DNA of 64,000 nucleotides from Candidatus Pelagibacter sp. RS39 (GTDB taxonomy: Bacteria; Pseudomonadota; Alphaproteobacteria; Pelagibacterales; Pelagibacteraceae). Below are positions 60,601 to 64,000 of the stretch, piece after piece. Positions within the stretch are counted from its first letter, which is position 1, and each line of letters begins with the position of its first letter. The DNA is taken from positions 1,135,991 through 1,199,990 of the forward strand of contig NZ_CP020777.1 of assembly GCF_002101315.1 (NCBI RefSeq), written 5' to 3'. Both the position numbers and the translations under genes were made by a program. The notes under the pieces are model-generated. The model did not search any database and was not told where the DNA came from. It saw only the letters and a list, made by a program, of their open reading frames with translations.

Positions 60601-61198
60601 TAAATATCCAAGGCTTTTTAACTTTTAAATCTTTTTCAAAAATTTCTATTTTGTCAGATTTTTTTAACGATAGAGCAATATCGTCTAACCCTTCTAACAA
60701 ACACTTTTTTTTAAATGAATCTACTTTAAATTTTGTCTCATTGTTTCCAAAAATGACTTTCTCCTCCTTAAGATCTATTAAAATTTCTTCTTTTCTTTTT
60801 GCATATTCTGATAACTCTTTGATTTTATTGTCATCTAAAATTATTGGTAAGATCCCATTTTTGAAACAGTTGTTATAAAAAATGTCAGCAAAACTTGAGC
60901 TTATCACACAAGTGATCCCAAAGTCTAATAATGCCCACGGAGCGTGTTCTCTTGAGGAGCCGCATCCAAAATTTTTTCCAGCGATTAAAATTTTAGAATT
61001 TGTGTAAGGATCTTTATTTAAAACAAAATCATTTATTTCTTTACCATTGTCATCATATCTCATTTCAAAAAATAAATTTTTGCCCAACCCTGTTCTTTTG
61101 ATTGTTTTTAAAAATTGTTTTGGAATTATCATATCTGTATCAATATTAATTATTGGCAAATATGCTGGTATGCTTTTTAAAGTGTTGAATTTTTGCAT
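60593..61198 (-). CDS. leuD: 3-isopropylmalate dehydratase small subunit
   Basis: 201 residues. [34 protein letters not shown] in parts and [19 protein letters not shown] are the small-subunit signatures. It forms the isomerase with LeuC, the gene immediately upstream, with one base between them. leuCDB is the order here. Confidence 0.97.
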   Translation of the reverse strand: MQKFNTLKSIPAYLPIINIDTDMIIPKQFLKTIKRTGLGKNLFFEMRYDDNGKEINDFVLNKDPYTNSKILIAGKNFGCGSSREHAPWALLDFGITCVISSSFADIFYNNCFKNGILPIILDDNKIKELSEYAKRKEEILIDLKEEKVIFGNNETKFKVDSFKKKCLLEGLDDIALSLKKSDKIEIFEKDLKVKKPWIFND

Positions 61199-61199
61199 A

Positions 61200-62603
61200 T
61201 TAACTTTGGTATTTCCTTACATCATCAAGGTTTCCAGATATTGCTGCAGCAGCAGCCATACCTGGGCTTACTAAATGAGTTCTTCCACCTCTGCCTTGTC
61301 TACCTTCAAAATTTCTATTTGATGTTGAGGCACATCTCTCTTCTGGTTTTAATTTATCTGCATTCATTGCTAAACACATTGAACAACCTGGTTCTCTCCA
61401 TTCAAATCCTGAATCTACAAAAATTTTATTTAATCCCTCTTGCTCTGCTTGTTCTTTAACTAATCCTGAACCTGGAACAACCATGCCATGAACATGAGGT
61501 GCAATTTTTTTATCCTTTAAAATTTTTGCGGCTTCTCTTAAATCCTCAATTCTACCATTTGTGCAGCTGCCGATGAAAACTTTATCAATTTTAATGTCTT
61601 TAGCTGCCATATCTGGTTTCAAACCCATATAATTTAACGCTCTCTCTATAGAATTTTTTCTATCCTCATCTTTTTCATTATTTGGATTTGGTACTTTTTC
61701 ATCTATTGTAATAACATCTTGTGGCGATGTTCCCCAAGTTATCATTGGTGAAATTTCATTAGCAGCTAAGTTAACTTCTTTATCAAACTTCGCACCTTCA
61801 TCTGTATTTAAATCTTTCCAATTTTCTAAAGCTTTATCCCAATCATTTCCTTTAGGAGACATTGGTCTGCCTTCTAAATATTTAAATATCTTTTCATCTG
61901 GAGCTATCAATCCTGCTCTTGCGCCACCTTCTATCGTCATATTGCAAATTGTCATTCTATTCTCAACACTTAGAGATTTGATTAGATCACCTGCATATTC
62001 TATAACACATCCTGTTCCACCGGCTGTACCAATTTTTCCAATTATTTGAAGAATTACATCTTTCGATGTAACACCTAATGGAAGTGTACCGTTGACGTTT
62101 ATTCTAAAATTCTTTGCTTTTTTTTGTACTAATGTTTGAGTTGCTAAAACATGTTCCACTTCTGAAGTTCCAATACCAAATGCTAATGCACCAAATGCAC
62201 CGTGCGTTGCTGTATGACTATCACCACATACAATAACTGTGCCTGGTTGAGTAAAGCCCTGTTCAGGACCAGTGACATGAACAATTCCTTGTCTCTTATC
62301 AGTCATCCCAAAAAGTTTAATACCAAATTCTTTGCAATTTGCCTCTAAAGTTTCTACTTGAATTTTAGATTCATTGTCTGAAATACCTTTTGACCTATCA
62401 GTTGTGGGAACATTGTGATCTGCGACTGCTAATGTTAATTTTGGATGTCTTACTTTACGTTTAGAGTTTCTCAATCCTTCAAAAGCTTGTGGGCTAGTGA
62501 CTTCATGAACTAAATGTCTATCAACAAATAATAAAGCTGTTCCGTCTTCCTGTTTATGAACCAAATGTTCATTCCAAATTTTATCGTAGAGAGTATTGGG
62601 CAT
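61200..62603 (-). CDS. leuC: 3-isopropylmalate dehydratase large subunit
   Basis: 467 residues. The [4Fe-4S] ligands lie in [14 protein letters not shown] and [43 protein letters not shown] in parts and [20 protein letters not shown] in parts are diagnostic. It is aconitase-like and works in leucine synthesis. The gene follows rplS after 11 bases, so leucine genes may be read through from the ribosomal promoter upstream; I see no leader peptide or attenuator. Confidence 0.97.
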   Translation of the reverse strand: MPNTLYDKIWNEHLVHKQEDGTALLFVDRHLVHEVTSPQAFEGLRNSKRKVRHPKLTLAVADHNVPTTDRSKGISDNESKIQVETLEANCKEFGIKLFGMTDKRQGIVHVTGPEQGFTQPGTVIVCGDSHTATHGAFGALAFGIGTSEVEHVLATQTLVQKKAKNFRINVNGTLPLGVTSKDVILQIIGKIGTAGGTGCVIEYAGDLIKSLSVENRMTICNMTIEGGARAGLIAPDEKIFKYLEGRPMSPKGNDWDKALENWKDLNTDEGAKFDKEVNLAANEISPMITWGTSPQDVITIDEKVPNPNNEKDEDRKNSIERALNYMGLKPDMAAKDIKIDKVFIGSCTNGRIEDLREAAKILKDKKIAPHVHGMVVPGSGLVKEQAEQEGLNKIFVDSGFEWREPGCSMCLAMNADKLKPEERCASTSNRNFEGRQGRGGRTHLVSPGMAAAAAISGNLDDVRKYQS

Positions 62604-62614
62604 TGAGAAAAAAA

Positions 62615-63190
62615 TTATTTTTTTTCCTGTAAATTTTCAAGTTTTTTTTCAGTTTTAGACTCAGCTTTGGGTGCCTCTTTCTTCATTTCTGTTTTTGGGG
62701 CTTCCTCTTTTTTAGCCTCTACAGTTGGGGTAGTCTCTTTTGCAGATTCTTGTGCACTTTCTTTTTCAGCTGGCGCTAGATTTTCTTCAGTAACAGTCTC
62801 AGGCTTAACATCAATATCAATACCAATTTTTTTTCTTATTTTTTCAGCAATCCTCGCAGATTTTCCAGTTCTATCTCTTAAATAATAAAGTTTAGCTCTT
62901 CTTACTTTTCCTGAACGAATTACTTTGATTGAGTCAATAACAGTTCCATACAACGGAAAAGTTCTTTCAACACCTTCTCCAAAAGATATTTTTCTAACAG
63001 TAAAAGAGGAGTTTATGTCTCTGCTTTTTTTAGCTATACAAACACCCTCGAAATATTGAATTCTCTCTTTTTTTCCCTCTGTAATTCTGACACCAACTTT
63101 AACAACATCACCAGGAAAGAAATCAGGGATCTTTTTTTCTGAAAGAATTTTTTTAACGTTATTTTGGTTTATTTCTTCTATTGTTTTCAT
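62615..63190 (-). CDS. rplS: 50S ribosomal protein L19 with long repetitive C-terminal tail
   Basis: 191 residues from ATG 63190 (MKTIEEINQ), where L19 normally begins; an in-frame TTG at 63205 would add five residues. The L19 core ends near residue 125 ([65 protein letters not shown] in part). About 60 further residues are Glu/Lys/Ala/Pro/Thr-rich, with AKKEEAPK and [11 protein letters not shown]. This tail resembles the repeat at the end of the ribosomal gene upstream of trmD. trmD ends 16 bases before the chosen start. Confidence 0.95.
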   Translation of the reverse strand: MKTIEEINQNNVKKILSEKKIPDFFPGDVVKVGVRITEGKKERIQYFEGVCIAKKSRDINSSFTVRKISFGEGVERTFPLYGTVIDSIKVIRSGKVRRAKLYYLRDRTGKSARIAEKIRKKIGIDIDVKPETVTEENLAPAEKESAQESAKETTPTVEAKKEEAPKTEMKKEAPKAESKTEKKLENLQEKK

Positions 63191-63206
63191 TTTAATGTTT
63201 AACAAA

Positions 63207-63893
63207 TTAATTCTTCTTATATTTATGCCACAAATCTGGTCTTCGGTCGCGTGTTATAGCCTCAGATTGAGATAAACGCCAGTCTTTAATTTTAGCGTGA
63301 TCACCAGATAATAACACATCTGGAACTGATTTTTCCTCCCAAATCTGGGGTTTGGTATATTGTGGATACTCCAAAAGGCCATTTTCAAAAGTTTCCTCTG
63401 AAGCTGATTTATCATTCCCCAAGACTCCAGGTAAAAGTCTCAATACACTATCAAGCACAACTAGCGCAGCAGTTTCTCCGCCTGACAATACATAGTCTCC
63501 TACACTAATCTCTTCAATATTTCTTGTAGATAATACTCTCTCATCAACACCTTCAAAATGACCACAAATTAAGGAAAAGGATTTTTCTAATGATAGATCT
63601 TGCGCAAGTTTTTGATTAAAAACTTTACCTCTCGGTGAAAGATACAAAATCCTATCTCCTTTATTAATGTTTTGATCGATAGAATTTGCTAAAACATCTG
63701 GTTTTAATAACATACCCGTTCCACCACCATAGGGAGTATCATCAACTGTTTTATGTTTGTCTGTAGCTGCATCTCTAATATTTATCACATTCAAACTCCA
63801 CAATTTTTTAGACATTGCTTTACCGTAAAGACCTTTGCCTAAAGGCCCAGGAAAAATATCTGGATAAAGTGTAAACACTTGAGCTAGCAACAT
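63207..63893 (-). CDS. trmD: tRNA (guanine-N1)-methyltransferase
   Basis: 228 residues. The N-terminal [31 protein letters not shown] and the deep trefoil-knot SAM site [13 protein letters not shown] are typical, as is [13 protein letters not shown] near the C-terminus. It methylates G37 of tRNA and prevents frameshifting. It stands in the usual S16-trmD-L19 arrangement; rimM, often found between S16 and trmD, is not visible between 63893 and the tail of the preceding gene. Confidence 0.97.
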   Translation of the reverse strand: MLLAQVFTLYPDIFPGPLGKGLYGKAMSKKLWSLNVINIRDAATDKHKTVDDTPYGGGTGMLLKPDVLANSIDQNINKGDRILYLSPRGKVFNQKLAQDLSLEKSFSLICGHFEGVDERVLSTRNIEEISVGDYVLSGGETAALVVLDSVLRLLPGVLGNDKSASEETFENGLLEYPQYTKPQIWEEKSVPDVLLSGDHAKIKDWRLSQSEAITRDRRPDLWHKYKKN

Positions 63894-63907
63894 AAATATT
63901 CTTTACT

Positions 63908-64000
63908 TTATTTCTTCTCTTCCTTTTTAGCTTCTGCTTTTGGAGCTTCCTCTTTTTTAGCTTCTGCTTTTGGAGCTTCCTCTTTTTTAGCTTCTGCTTT
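63908..64000 (-). CDS. rpsP: Partial C-terminus, probable 30S ribosomal protein S16
   Basis: I translated this by hand. A frame open to the window edge ends at a stop at 63908-63910. The 30 visible residues are pure repeat, of the form [10 protein letters not shown] in tandem, ending KKEEKK. The gene lies 14 bases before trmD, where rpsP or rimM is expected. Charged Ala/Lys/Glu tails are typical of alphaproteobacterial S16 and not of RimM, so S16 is the better call, but no core residue is visible to prove it. Confidence 0.55.
   Translation of the reverse strand, partial: KAEAKKEEAPKAEAKKEEAPKAEAKKEEKK
63926..64000. repeat. 30-bp in-frame tandem repeat
   Basis: Two exact 30-base units lie at 63938-63967 and 63968-63997, with further partial copies on both sides and continuing past the window edge. 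Each encodes ten residues of the [10 protein letters not shown] type on the minus strand. A 28-base part matches 62693-62720 in the rplS tail at 26 of 28 positions. Confidence 0.9.

Noticed and set aside
60153..61459. Plus-strand frames opposite leuB, leuD and leuC
   Set aside because: Low-complexity Leu-rich translations exactly antisense to well-supported genes.

Overview
The window is a gene-dense, AT-rich stretch from an alphaproteobacterium of the SAR11 group (Pelagibacterales, 'Candidatus Pelagibacter'-like). The assignment rests on several things seen together: low GC, genes that abut or overlap with a largest gap of about 190 bases, lysine- and isoleucine-rich proteins, alphaproteobacterial gene orders (chvI-chvG next to ahcY, metX-metW, priA-atpHAGDC, sdhCDAB, leuCDB), a SAM-II riboswitch before metX, and a dmdA/dmdB/dmdC cluster for dimethylsulfoniopropionate (DMSP) demethylation. 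I saw no tRNA or rRNA gene, insertion sequence, prophage or CRISPR array, and no gene-free stretch longer than 300 bases.

Layout, left (1-26 kb). Minus-strand cell-wall genes come first: a partial lipoprotein with a lytic-transglycosylase-like domain and a VanZ-like membrane protein. gpmA follows on the plus strand. Then comes a minus-strand run: murU and amgK (MurNAc recycling), tsaE (tRNA t6A), ahcY, the ChvG/ChvI two-component system and polA. bioY, regA and a three-gene polyamine operon (ornithine/lysine decarboxylase, deoxyhypusine-synthase-like protein, agmatinase-like protein) follow. Next are yhhQ, rpmB, pyrD, class I lysyl-tRNA synthetase, trkH, ampG, an NlpC/P60 endopeptidase, tyrA, hisC, and the riboswitch-controlled metX-metW-gloB.

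Middle (26-33 kb) is one plus-strand operon behind a good sigma70-type promoter: rplU-rpmA-obgE-proB-proA-nadD-rsfS-ctpA-rppH. It combines ribosome assembly, proline synthesis, NAD synthesis and envelope proteolysis.

Right (33-64 kb) is an unbroken 31-kb minus-strand block. In transcription order it holds the tail of an S16-like ribosomal protein, trmD, rplS, leuCDB, dmdC, dmdB, an alpha/beta hydrolase, dmdA, asd, sdhCDAB, mmsA, mdh, sucCDAB, lpdA, priA and atpHAGDC. It contains a large part of the lower TCA cycle, complex II, the F1 part of ATP synthase and the DMSP demethylation pathway side by side.

The observations most worth follow-up are these. The SdhC and SdhD subunits both appear to lack the histidines that normally hold heme b, which suggests a heme-free complex II. 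An uncharacterised alpha/beta hydrolase sits inside the dmd cluster, where no dmdD is present. All five convergent gene pairs overlap at their 3' ends, leaving no space for terminators. Two ribosomal proteins carry near-identical repetitive Ala/Lys/Glu/Pro tails. The decarboxylase start codon lies in a small hairpin behind a six-G ribosome binding site.
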